DNA from: an uncultured Sphingomonadaceae bacterium
GTDB lineage: Bacteria > Pseudomonadota > Alphaproteobacteria > Sphingomonadales > Sphingomonadaceae
Direction: 5' to 3'
Length of the DNA stretch: 64,000 nucleotides
NCBI GenBank assembly: GCA_947493215.1
Contig: CANLQE010000001.1
Coordinates: forward strand, 372,001 to 436,000
A model generated the notes under the pieces. The model was not told where the DNA came from. It was given only the letters and a program-made list of their open reading frames with translations, and searched no databases. Position numbers and translations under genes: made by a program. Positions 16,512 through 24,432 of this stretch are shown piece by piece (the first letter of the stretch is position 1; every line of letters begins with the position of its first letter).

Positions 16512-17653
16512 TGAAAAACCCGATTTGCGACATGTTGGGCATCGAGTTTCCTTTGGTCGCCTTCAGCCATTGCCGCGATGTTGTTGCTGCTGTTTCGAAA
16601 GCAGGCGGCATGGGCGTTTTTGGCGGCGTCAACTGTACACCCGAAACATTGGAAGAAGAGCTCAGCTGGATTGATGACCATGTCGACGGCAAGCCTTATG
16701 GCCTTGATATCATTGTCCCGAACAAGGTCGAGGGCAAAGGCGAGCAGATTGATGTCGAGCGCACACTGGCTATGGTCCCGGAGGAACATAAGCAATTTTC
16801 CAGAGACATAATGGCGCGTCATGGCGTCGACCCCGGCGACCTGACCGACCTGCGCCGCGAACATGCCGTGGGCGCAGATAACCTGCGCGGAGGAAATGCC
16901 GGAGCTTTGCTTGAAGTCGCTTTTCGCCATCCGATCAAGCTGATCGCTAATGCGCTGGGTATTCCGCCGCAGGTCATGACCGATATGGGCCGGGAGCATG
17001 GCGTACCCGTCGCCGCCCTGATCGGCACCAAGGAACATGCAATGAGTCAGGTCGCCGCTGGCGTTGATATCCTGATCGCAGTTGGCGGAGAAGCCGGCGG
17101 TCATACCGGTGATGTCGCAACGATGGTCTTAATCCCGGAAGTTTGTAACGCCTTGCACGACATGGGTGACAATACCCCGGTACTCGCAGCAGGCGGTATC
17201 GCCACTGGTTCACAAATGGCCGCCGCCATGGCTATGGGCGCGAGCGGCGTATGGTGCGGATCGGTTTGGCTGACCACCGCAGAGGCAGAAACCAATCCGG
17301 TAGTGAAAGAGAAAATGCTGAACGCCACCTCCCGCGATACGGTTCGGGCGCGCTCGCGCACCGGCAAGCCATCGCGGCAATTGCGGTCACCTTGGACGGA
17401 TGCGTGGGAAGCGGAAGATGCTCCGCAACCACTAGCCATGCCGTTACAGTCTTTGGTGGCCGAACCGCCGCTGCGCTCTATCGACAAATTGAGTCAGGGC
17501 GATAATCAGGGTGCAAAGGATCTCGCAACTTATTGGGTCGGCCAAGGCGTTGGCCTGATGAATCAGCCGATGTCCACTGCGCAGGTTGTGCAAGGCTTCA
17601 AGGAAGATTTTATCACCGCCTATGAAAGACTCGCCGCCAATTTAGAGGACTAG
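16511..17653 (+). CDS. Nitronate monooxygenase / 2-nitropropane dioxygenase family flavoprotein
   Basis: The 380-residue TIM-barrel flavoprotein begins MLGIEFPLVAFSH and contains GTKEHAMSQVAAGVDILIAVGGEAGGHTG and AAGGIATGSQMAAAMAMGASGVWCGS, the FMN-binding segments of the family. The family covers nitronate oxidation, FabK-type enoyl reduction and NAD(P)H:quinone reduction, so the name does not fix the reaction. Inside this acyl-CoA operon, reduction or oxidation of an unsaturated acyl-CoA is a reasonable guess. Its ATG shares the A of the upstream TGA stop; an in-frame GTG lies one codon earlier. Confidence 0.8.
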   Translation: MKNPICDMLGIEFPLVAFSHCRDVVAAVSKAGGMGVFGGVNCTPETLEEELSWIDDHVDGKPYGLDIIVPNKVEGKGEQIDVERTLAMVPEEHKQFSRDIMARHGVDPGDLTDLRREHAVGADNLRGGNAGALLEVAFRHPIKLIANALGIPPQVMTDMGREHGVPVAALIGTKEHAMSQVAAGVDILIAVGGEAGGHTGDVATMVLIPEVCNALHDMGDNTPVLAAGGIATGSQMAAAMAMGASGVWCGSVWLTTAEAETNPVVKEKMLNATSRDTVRARSRTGKPSRQLRSPWTDAWEAEDAPQPLAMPLQSLVAEPPLRSIDKLSQGDNQGAKDLATYWVGQGVGLMNQPMSTAQVVQGFKEDFITAYERLAANLED

Positions 17654-17661
17654 GGGATATT

Positions 17662-18819
17662 ATGACAGAGGTGACAGCACGGCAGCCACTGGCCGGCATA
17701 AAGGTTGTTGAATTTTCAACGATGATCACCGCGTCTCTCGCTACCATGATGTTTGCGCAGCAAGGCGCGGACGTCGTCAAGGTCGAACCACCTGGCATTG
17801 GCGATCCCATGCGCTGGCTTGGCAGCCGGAAGGAAAGCATTTCCGGTCTGTTCAACAATTGCAATCGCGCCAAACGCTCAATCACACTGGACTTGAAATC
17901 CCAAGAGGGTATTGCCGCGGCCCGCAAGCTGTGCCTTGATGCTGATATTGTCATCCACAATTATCGCCCTGGCGTGATGCAGCGATTGGGCCTCGATAGC
18001 AAAAGCCTGCGGGCGGAGAAGCCAGCGCTCATCTATTGCGCGATTACCGGTTTCGGGCGCGAGGGTCCAATGGCTGATCGCCCCGCCTATGATCATGTGA
18101 TGCAGGCCATGGCCGGTTTCATGGGTACCCAAGGCCATCCCAATGGCTTTGCCTATGTGAAGACTTTGCTGTGCGACAAGCTGACCGCCTATACCGCTGC
18201 GCAAGCGATCACGGCTGCCCTATTTGCCCGCGAACACACCGGTGAAGGGCAGCATATTGACCTGTCGATGCTAGCGAGTTGTATCGCCTTTCTCTGGCCA
18301 GACGGCGGCATGCATCTGACCTTGATGGACGATGACGCGATCCACGCAGCGCCCTTTGCCGATTATTATCAGATGCCGCTGCGCACCACCGACGGCGCGA
18401 TTGCCTATGCCGCGATGAGCGACGAGCATTGGCAGGTTGTTTTCGAAATGGTTGGCCGCGAAGATTTGAAGACTGAAGAAAAATATCAGGGCCTGGAAAA
18501 TCGCAGCATGCACATGGCGGAACTCGCGCAGATTGTTTCCAGTGAACCGCCCCACCATGATACCGATACCATGATCGCTGGCCTGACCAAAGGCGATGTG
18601 CCAGCCGCGCCGTGCCTGACACTGGCCGATGTGAAAGATCATGCCCAAATCGTTGCGATCGAGGCGTTCGAGGAACAGGACCATCCCTTGCTCGGCACAA
18701 TTCACAATGTCGCATCACCGGTGCATATCAATGGACAGAAACTGCCGACCACAAGCCCAAGCCCGGCGCTTGGCGAACATACGCAAGAAATATTGCAGGA
18801 AATGGGAATTGAGAAATGA
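17662..18819 (+). CDS. CaiB/BaiF-family (class III) CoA-transferase
   Basis: At 385 residues it matches family III CoA-transferases. The opening LAGIKVVEFSTMITASLATMMFAQQGADVVKVEPP is the standard N-terminal Rossmann segment, and the catalytic Asp is expected in AYDHVMQAMAGFMG near residue 142. These enzymes move CoA between carboxylic acids in a ping-pong mechanism. AGGGGA lies before the ATG. Within the operon it could activate the acid substrate or recycle CoA from a product acid; the presence of a separate acyl-CoA synthetase in the same operon suggests two different acids are handled. Confidence 0.87.
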   Translation: MTEVTARQPLAGIKVVEFSTMITASLATMMFAQQGADVVKVEPPGIGDPMRWLGSRKESISGLFNNCNRAKRSITLDLKSQEGIAAARKLCLDADIVIHNYRPGVMQRLGLDSKSLRAEKPALIYCAITGFGREGPMADRPAYDHVMQAMAGFMGTQGHPNGFAYVKTLLCDKLTAYTAAQAITAALFAREHTGEGQHIDLSMLASCIAFLWPDGGMHLTLMDDDAIHAAPFADYYQMPLRTTDGAIAYAAMSDEHWQVVFEMVGREDLKTEEKYQGLENRSMHMAELAQIVSSEPPHHDTDTMIAGLTKGDVPAAPCLTLADVKDHAQIVAIEAFEEQDHPLLGTIHNVASPVHINGQKLPTTSPSPALGEHTQEILQEMGIEK

Positions 18820-19619
18820 TGGAGCAGGCACAGGATTTTCTCGATGAAAGCGAAGCGATACATGCGCTCGTCAAAAATCTTTCCGATGAGCAGATGGAGC
18901 AGGAAACCGGTTTCAAGAGCTGGACGATCAATGCGATATTGCGACACCTCCATATCTGGAACATAGCGGCTTATTGGTCGCTGACTGAGCCTGAAAAATT
19001 CCATGGGTTTTTCAAGGAAGCCATGGCCGGGATGAAGGGTCAGACATCGATGCGGTTTTTCGAAGCGGATTATCTTGATGGTCTCTCCGGTGCGCAGCTC
19101 GTGAAAACCTGGCGCGACTTTTATCAGAAAATGGCACCGGAATTTGGCGCTGCTGATCCGGCGATGCGAGTCGAATGGGCCGGTCCATCGATGAGTGTAC
19201 GGTCGTCGATCACCGCGCGGTTGATGGAAAACTGGTCGCATGCGCAGGCCATTTATGATGTGCTCGGACTCAAGCGCGAGAATGCAGATCGCATCCGCAA
19301 TATCGTGATGATCGGTCTCAACACCTATGGCTGGACATTCAAGGTCAATGGCGAAGAAGCGCCGCAGCCTGTGCCTTATCTGAAACTCACCGCTCCCTCC
19401 GGCGCGGTCTGGGACTATGGCGATGAGAGCAAAGAAGAGCGGATTGAGGGTCTGGCAGAGGAATTTTGTCAGGTCGTGACTCAGACCCGAAACATCGCCG
19501 ATACTGGCTTGCAAGTAACCGGTCCAAACGCAAACCGGTGGATGGCAATTGCCCAATGCTTTGCTGGCGGTGCGGAAACTCCGCCAGCGCCAGGGATCCG
19601 TTCTATCAAAACCGGGTGA
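18816..19619 (+). CDS. TIGR03084-family protein (DinB-like, maleylpyruvate isomerase N-terminal type fold)
   Basis: This 267-residue protein looks like the TIGR03084 family. The N-terminal four-helix DinB-like part holds possible metal ligands in LRHLHIWN (His near 45-48) and in ENWSHAQAIYD (His near 140). A C-terminal part follows with LKLTAPSGAVWDYG. The family is often found beside acyl-CoA metabolism genes in Alphaproteobacteria and actinobacteria, but the reaction is unknown to me. Two ATGs are in tandem (18816 and 18819); the first overlaps the CoA-transferase stop, so the gene is co-translated with it. Confidence 0.75.
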   Translation: MMEQAQDFLDESEAIHALVKNLSDEQMEQETGFKSWTINAILRHLHIWNIAAYWSLTEPEKFHGFFKEAMAGMKGQTSMRFFEADYLDGLSGAQLVKTWRDFYQKMAPEFGAADPAMRVEWAGPSMSVRSSITARLMENWSHAQAIYDVLGLKRENADRIRNIVMIGLNTYGWTFKVNGEEAPQPVPYLKLTAPSGAVWDYGDESKEERIEGLAEEFCQVVTQTRNIADTGLQVTGPNANRWMAIAQCFAGGAETPPAPGIRSIKTG

Positions 19620-19691
19620 ATAAATCTATCGGGTCTATCTATTGTGCATTGGCTTTTTCCGGCTATGTTCAAAAGAAAAAGGAGAGATTCG

Positions 19692-21332
19692 ATGAGCTGG
19701 CAAATGGCAGATATCTGGGAGAATATTGCTCAGGCGATTCCCGATAAACCCGCGATTATCGAAGGTGACAAGCGCTATAGCTGGTCGGAATATGAACAGC
19801 GTGCCGCGCGGCTAGCGCAAGTTTATACCGATCACGGACTGAAGCCCGGTGCAAAGCTCTCCATCTATGCCTATAATTGCGCCGAATATATGGAGGCGCA
19901 ATTTGCCGCCTTCAAATCGCGTATCTGTCCGGTCAATGTCAATTACCGCTATCTCGAAGCGGAACTGACGCATGTGATCAATAACAGCGATAGCGAGGCC
20001 TTGGTCTTTCACGCCCAATTCGCCCCGCGCGTGGCCGCCATCCGCGACCAGTTGGAGCAAGTGAAGCTCTTTCTAGAAATTGACGACGGCTCCGGCGAAC
20101 ATCTCGAAGGCGCAGTGGATTATGAAACAGCTTTGCAAGCCGCCGATCCGATGCCGCTCATCAAACGCTCCGACGATGACCTTTACATGCTCTACACGGG
20201 CGGAACGACCGGCATGCCCAAAGGCGTGATGTACGATCACAAAACCTTCTCCAGCGCCTTGTTCACCAAGGGCTTTGAAATGCGGGAAATGACACTACCG
20301 GAAGGAGCAGACGGCTTCGGCCCATTAGCCCAAGCCCTGCACGCGGCAGGTGCAGCTAACCGATCAATCCCGGCTTGCCCAATCATGCACGGCACCGGCA
20401 TGTGGATTGGCGCCATGATTCCGCATTCTCTGGGCGGCTGTGTTGTGCTGTTCAACAACAAGCATTTCGACCCGCATGCGCTATGGCAGCTATCAGATGA
20501 CGAGAAGGCCACGGATATCACCATTGTCGGAGATGTATTTGCCAAACCGATGCTCGCGGCACTGGATGAAGCCAAAGCAGCGGGCAAGCCTTATGACCTA
20601 ACATCGGTGCAGATGATGGGATCATCCGGCGTAATGTGGTCTGCCGAAGTCAAACAAGGTCTGCTAGAACATAGCGAAATGATGATAGTTGATAGCATGG
20701 GCTCTACCGAAGGCAGCATGGGCGCATCGGTCACCACACGCGAAAACGCCGCCATCGACAAAACCGCCAGCTTTGAAATGGCCGAAACTACGAAAATCCT
20801 GACCGAGGATGGCCGCGAAGTGAAACCGGGATCTGGCGAAATGGGGATGATCTGTAATGGCGGGATGGTCCCGCTCGGCTATTATAAAGATGAGGAAAAA
20901 AGCGCGGCAACGTTCAAGACATTTAACGGCGTGCGCTATTCGATCCCTGGCGACTTCGCGCTGGTTGAAGCCGATGGGACGGTAACCTTGCTCGGCCGCG
21001 GTTCGGTTTGCATTAACAGCGGCGGCGAAAAGATTTTCCCTGAGGAAGTCGAGGAAGCGCTCAAGACTCATGACAGTGTGTATGACTGTCTCGTGGTCGG
21101 TGTGCCTGATGACCGTTTCGGTGAGAAAGTGACAGCTGTGCTGTCCGTGACCGACGGCCACTCGCTGGATGAAGCCGCCTTACATGATCATGTTCGTGGC
21201 AAGCTGGCCGACTATAAAACCCCAAGGGCATTTCTGGTGGTGGACGATGTACCTCGGGCCGCAAATGGCAAACCGGGTTACAAGGATGCCAAGGATATCG
21301 CGCTTAAAATGCTGGAACCGGTCGTCGCTTAA
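19692..21332 (+). CDS. Acyl-CoA synthetase (AMP-forming, ANL superfamily)
   Basis: This 546-residue enzyme activates a carboxylic acid with ATP and CoA. The ATP loop YTGGTTGMPKGVMYDH is at about 175-190, SMGSTEGSMG is the A5-like motif, GDFALVEADGTVTLLGR the hinge, and the catalytic Lys is in AANGKPGYKD near the C-terminus. The frame opens 16 codons earlier, but ATG 19692 has AAGGAGAG 6-7 nt upstream and starts the conserved domain. It is the last gene of the operon and meets the flavoprotein gene tail-to-tail with a 4-bp overlap. The substrate is unknown; a branched or terpenoid acid would fit its neighbours. Confidence 0.88.
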   Translation: MSWQMADIWENIAQAIPDKPAIIEGDKRYSWSEYEQRAARLAQVYTDHGLKPGAKLSIYAYNCAEYMEAQFAAFKSRICPVNVNYRYLEAELTHVINNSDSEALVFHAQFAPRVAAIRDQLEQVKLFLEIDDGSGEHLEGAVDYETALQAADPMPLIKRSDDDLYMLYTGGTTGMPKGVMYDHKTFSSALFTKGFEMREMTLPEGADGFGPLAQALHAAGAANRSIPACPIMHGTGMWIGAMIPHSLGGCVVLFNNKHFDPHALWQLSDDEKATDITIVGDVFAKPMLAALDEAKAAGKPYDLTSVQMMGSSGVMWSAEVKQGLLEHSEMMIVDSMGSTEGSMGASVTTRENAAIDKTASFEMAETTKILTEDGREVKPGSGEMGMICNGGMVPLGYYKDEEKSAATFKTFNGVRYSIPGDFALVEADGTVTLLGRGSVCINSGGEKIFPEEVEEALKTHDSVYDCLVVGVPDDRFGEKVTAVLSVTDGHSLDEAALHDHVRGKLADYKTPRAFLVVDDVPRAANGKPGYKDAKDIALKMLEPVVA

Positions 21333-22420
21333 GGCGTCCAGTTAAATTCCCGATGATAGCGGGGGATGAACAGTTTTTTCCCTTTAATCGCCGACGTTAA
21401 CAGCGGCCCGGCCACACCAAAGGGCAAAGCACTTGCGCCCTTATCTGGTCCCAAAGGCAGTAATATCAGTGGTTTAGACCATGGCTTATAGGGCTTGACC
21501 TCTGTCATGGCTTTACCGCGCAAATGCGCTTTTATGGCCTTTTTCAACCAGTTTACCTGCCGGGTCAGGCCGACAATCGTCATCGTATCACCGGTGCTCG
21601 CAATGTCGCCAATGACGAACAAATCGGGATTATCCGTCGGCCGTAACCGGTCATCGACGCTAGCCCGGCCGTGATCATCAAACACAACGCCATCCACCGT
21701 CTGCAACAAACTAGTCTGCGGTTTTGCGCCAATGGCCGGGATCACCAAATCGGCATCAATCGGAAACCCGTCCGACAGCTTGATCTTATTCTTCAGTGGC
21801 ACAAACGGCTCGTCGGTTCGTTTCAATTTTTTGATCCGCTCGCCCAAGCGCAGCTTCACGCCCAATTCACCCAATTGCCGTTGCATGTTCCGACCTAGCT
21901 TCGCCGGATAATCCGGGAATAGAGTCTCGGCTGCAGAGATCAGCGTGATCCGCTTTTCCGGCCGTGCAAAAGCCAGTTCGCCAGCGAGCTCGCTGCCGAC
22001 GGCACCAGCACCGACGATCGCGATATTATTCGCCTTGCCAATCTGCGTCATCACCCGTTTGGCTTTGGTAACAAAGGCTGCGCTATCATCACCTTGCATT
22101 TTAAACGGTGCTGCATAGTTCGATCCCGTGGCGATGATGGTCATATCGCTGGAAATTTTGTTTCCATCTTCCAGTATCGCGGTGGTGCCATCCATCGAAG
22201 CCACCCTGCCGCGCACGACCCGGCCCTTTTTCAGCAAGCCGTCATAGGACATTATAATGTCATCGAGCAGTTCCGGCCGCGCAAGTGCCCGTATCATCGC
22301 GACATTATGAACCCATTTTTCGCGCGGTTCGATCAGGCTGATATCGGCATGGGAATCCAACTCCCTCGCCAGCATTGTTCCAGCGTAACCGCCGCCAATA
22401 ATTGTGATTTTTTTGCTCAT
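21329..22420 (-). CDS. FAD-dependent pyridine nucleotide-disulphide-type oxidoreductase (NDH-2/AIF-like)
   Basis: The 363-residue flavoprotein has two Rossmann units: KKITIIGGGYAGTMLA at the N-terminus for FAD and IVGAGAVGSELAGELAF near 145-160 for NAD(P)H. DLFVIGDIAST near 275 is the second FAD contact. No CxxxxC redox pair is present, so it is of the NADH:quinone or AIF type and not a disulphide reductase. ATG 22420 is preferred over an in-frame upstream start because the FAD motif then begins at residue 3. It lacks an obvious membrane anchor. Its electron acceptor is unknown. Divergent from the lipid kinase gene by 90 nt. Confidence 0.8.
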   Translation of the reverse strand: MSKKITIIGGGYAGTMLARELDSHADISLIEPREKWVHNVAMIRALARPELLDDIIMSYDGLLKKGRVVRGRVASMDGTTAILEDGNKISSDMTIIATGSNYAAPFKMQGDDSAAFVTKAKRVMTQIGKANNIAIVGAGAVGSELAGELAFARPEKRITLISAAETLFPDYPAKLGRNMQRQLGELGVKLRLGERIKKLKRTDEPFVPLKNKIKLSDGFPIDADLVIPAIGAKPQTSLLQTVDGVVFDDHGRASVDDRLRPTDNPDLFVIGDIASTGDTMTIVGLTRQVNWLKKAIKAHLRGKAMTEVKPYKPWSKPLILLPLGPDKGASALPFGVAGPLLTSAIKGKKLFIPRYHREFNWTP

Positions 22421-22510
22421 ACCCCCCAATAAGATGGAATGCGCTTGGGGAACAATAGTAATCACTCTTCACCATTGACGTAGGCAGCAATATATCGCCA
22501 TGTCGGACCA

Positions 22511-23419
22511 ATGCTTGTTCAACTGTTCCACAATCCGGCATCGGGTACCCATGACGAATTGCGCCTCGGCCTGCTCTCGCAGGCCTTTGAAGCTTGCGGG
22601 GCAAAGGTGATCATGGGAACGACGGAAATTGATGGCAATATGCGCCTTGCCAAGCATAGCGATCTGATTTGCATATCCGGCGGCGATGGCACCTTGCGGT
22701 TGGTTATCGCAGCGATGCAGAAAAGCGGCTCAAAAACCCCGCTTTGTATTTTTCCAGCCGGCACGGTCAATCTGGTCGCCCGAGAATTGGGCTATGCAAC
22801 CGAACCGGAGCAATTTGCCAGCGAGGTGATGCGCGGATATCTTGCAGGAGCAACCGCTCGATTGAGAGAGCCGATCGCTACCAGCGACCATGGCCCGTTT
22901 GCAGCTTGCCTGAGTGCCGGTCCCGATGGTGTTGCCGTCGCGAGACATTCGCCGCCGCTCAAAAAGAAAATCGGCCGCACCGCCTATGTCTGGTCTTTTG
23001 CCAAACTATTTTTTCGTTGGCCGCGGCAGCAATTTTTGTTGGATGTTGCGACAGCCGACGGATCACAAAATAGCCTGCCGTGCGAGGCCTTTTATATTGC
23101 CAAGGGTCGTTATTTTGCTGGCCCATGGGCTCTGACGCCAGAAGCCGGTCTGGGCGAAAACTATTTTCACCTGATCGCTTTGTCCAAAGCCAGTCGCTGG
23201 CATTTTATCCGCTTCATATCGTCGGTCGCACGCGGGAAAGACCCGCAAAACCTGTCTTTCGCACATCTTTGTCGCGCCCAGTCGCTGACGATTGCAAGTC
23301 AGGGGGAAACGGAAAATATTCATTTTTTTCAAGAGGATGGAGACAGTATGCTGCTGGCTCCTACTCAGATAATGATGACGAACCATGTCGTAGAATATTG
23401 CCTGCCGCGAGACAGTTAA
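22511..23419 (+). CDS. Diacylglycerol kinase-family lipid kinase
   Basis: The 302-residue protein has the DAGK catalytic domain: HNPASGT at 7-13 and SGGDGTLRLVIAAM near 57-70, the ATP-binding glycine motif of this fold, then PLCIFPAGTVNLVAREL as the following loop. Bacterial members phosphorylate diacylglycerol or other lipids, or act on related long-chain alcohols or sphingoid bases. The last is attractive in a sphingolipid-making group but is pure inference. The ribosome site before ATG 22511 is poor. It converges on the hydrolase gene with a 28-nt gap. Confidence 0.8.
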   Translation: MLVQLFHNPASGTHDELRLGLLSQAFEACGAKVIMGTTEIDGNMRLAKHSDLICISGGDGTLRLVIAAMQKSGSKTPLCIFPAGTVNLVARELGYATEPEQFASEVMRGYLAGATARLREPIATSDHGPFAACLSAGPDGVAVARHSPPLKKKIGRTAYVWSFAKLFFRWPRQQFLLDVATADGSQNSLPCEAFYIAKGRYFAGPWALTPEAGLGENYFHLIALSKASRWHFIRFISSVARGKDPQNLSFAHLCRAQSLTIASQGETENIHFFQEDGDSMLLAPTQIMMTNHVVEYCLPRDS

Positions 23420-23447
23420 AACGACAGATAATAGTAGAAAATAGGAC

Positions 23448-24338
23448 TTAAGCGGCGCGGCAATGCTGCGCGATCATCTCTACCATCACCGGTAATTTGC
23501 TCGGCGGCAAGTCATGGCCCATGCCATCGACGAGCTCTAGGCGCGCGTTATTTACGTTGGCGGCGATATCTTCACCGCACGGATGGGGAATCAGCGGGTC
23601 GGCTGTTCCATGAATAACCATAGTGGGAACCGCAATGGCCTTGGCTTTTGGCCGCAAGTTACCTGTTTCAATGATAGCGGCCATCTGCCTCTGACGACCG
23701 GCTGGATAAAAACTGCGTTCCAGCGCCATTTTCATCATCGCTTTACGCTCTTCTTTTCTTGCCCGTCCTTCTTCCGAGGCAATAATCGATGAAAAAGCCA
23801 TGCCGGCGATCAGTGCCTCGTCGATCGTCGTTGCTTTTGCTCGCGCCGATTGAATCAGTCCCTTGCGGACAAGAGGGTCAGCGCCGGGCAGACCGGGCGC
23901 ATTGGTGGAGGACATGATTGGGGTGAGAGACAAAACACGATCCGCGTGATCAGCAGCGACCAATTGCCCGATCATCCCGCCCATGGAGGCTCCGACGATA
24001 TGCGCTTTTTCAATTTCAAGGGCATCCAATACGCCGATTGCGTCCCTGGCCATATCACTGAGGTTATAAGGCGCCAAATTTTGGCTCGGGAAAAATCGTT
24101 TCGTGAACAACTGCCGGATCGGACCGGGGGCCGAAACTCCGTCACATTTATAGGAAAGTCCGACATCCCGATTGTCAAAAGTGACGACCCGAAAGCCCGA
24201 TGAAACCAGGCCATTCACAAAATCCATTGGCCAGGCAGTAAGCTGCGTCCCATATCCCATAATCAGCAAGATGGCCTGATCGGCGACCTCGCCATGGTCT
24301 TCCACTTCAATATTGATACCGTTGGCGGTGACTTGCAT
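23448..24338 (-). CDS. Alpha/beta-fold hydrolase
   Basis: The 296-residue hydrolase has an oxyanion loop LIMGYGTQLTAWP, the nucleophile elbow GASMGGMIG (Ser near 119), an acid Asp in HGTADPLIP and His in DGMGHDLPP. It resembles esterases and lyases of the aclacinomycin methylesterase/RdmC-like type; the substrate is not known. ATG at 24338. A 16-bp palindrome lies 22 nt upstream and could control it. The preceding usher gene on the same strand ends 94 nt away, so this is probably transcribed on its own. Confidence 0.82.
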   Translation of the reverse strand: MQVTANGINIEVEDHGEVADQAILLIMGYGTQLTAWPMDFVNGLVSSGFRVVTFDNRDVGLSYKCDGVSAPGPIRQLFTKRFFPSQNLAPYNLSDMARDAIGVLDALEIEKAHIVGASMGGMIGQLVAADHADRVLSLTPIMSSTNAPGLPGADPLVRKGLIQSARAKATTIDEALIAGMAFSSIIASEEGRARKEERKAMMKMALERSFYPAGRQRQMAAIIETGNLRPKAKAIAVPTMVIHGTADPLIPHPCGEDIAANVNNARLELVDGMGHDLPPSKLPVMVEMIAQHCRAA

Positions 24339-24360
24339 ATTCTGATCCTGATTCCATAGT

Positions 24361-24376
24361 GGCTGTTTAAACAGCC
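24361..24376. promoter_or_regulatory. Perfect 16-bp palindrome GGCTGTTTAAACAGCC
   Basis: All eight half-positions match. It lies between the usher stop (24433) and the hydrolase start (24338), both on the minus strand. As RNA the loop would be only the central TTAA and no T-run follows on either strand, so an operator is more likely than a terminator. The binding protein is unknown. Confidence 0.4.
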
Positions 24377-24432
24377 CAAAAGCTTAGCAGAACCGCGAAG
24401 CCACACAAGATATGATCAGGGGAGTTCTACCA

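Noticed and set aside
16172-17104. 310-residue antisense frame opposite the carboxylase alpha and flavoprotein genes
   Set aside because: It spans two well-supported genes and has no recognisable domain.
18702-19556. 284-residue antisense frame opposite the TIGR03084 gene
   Set aside because: Shadow frame; the plus-strand gene has family-level similarity and coupling to its operon.
24361-24376. Terminator of the usher operon
   Set aside because: The palindrome has almost no loop and no T-run on either strand.
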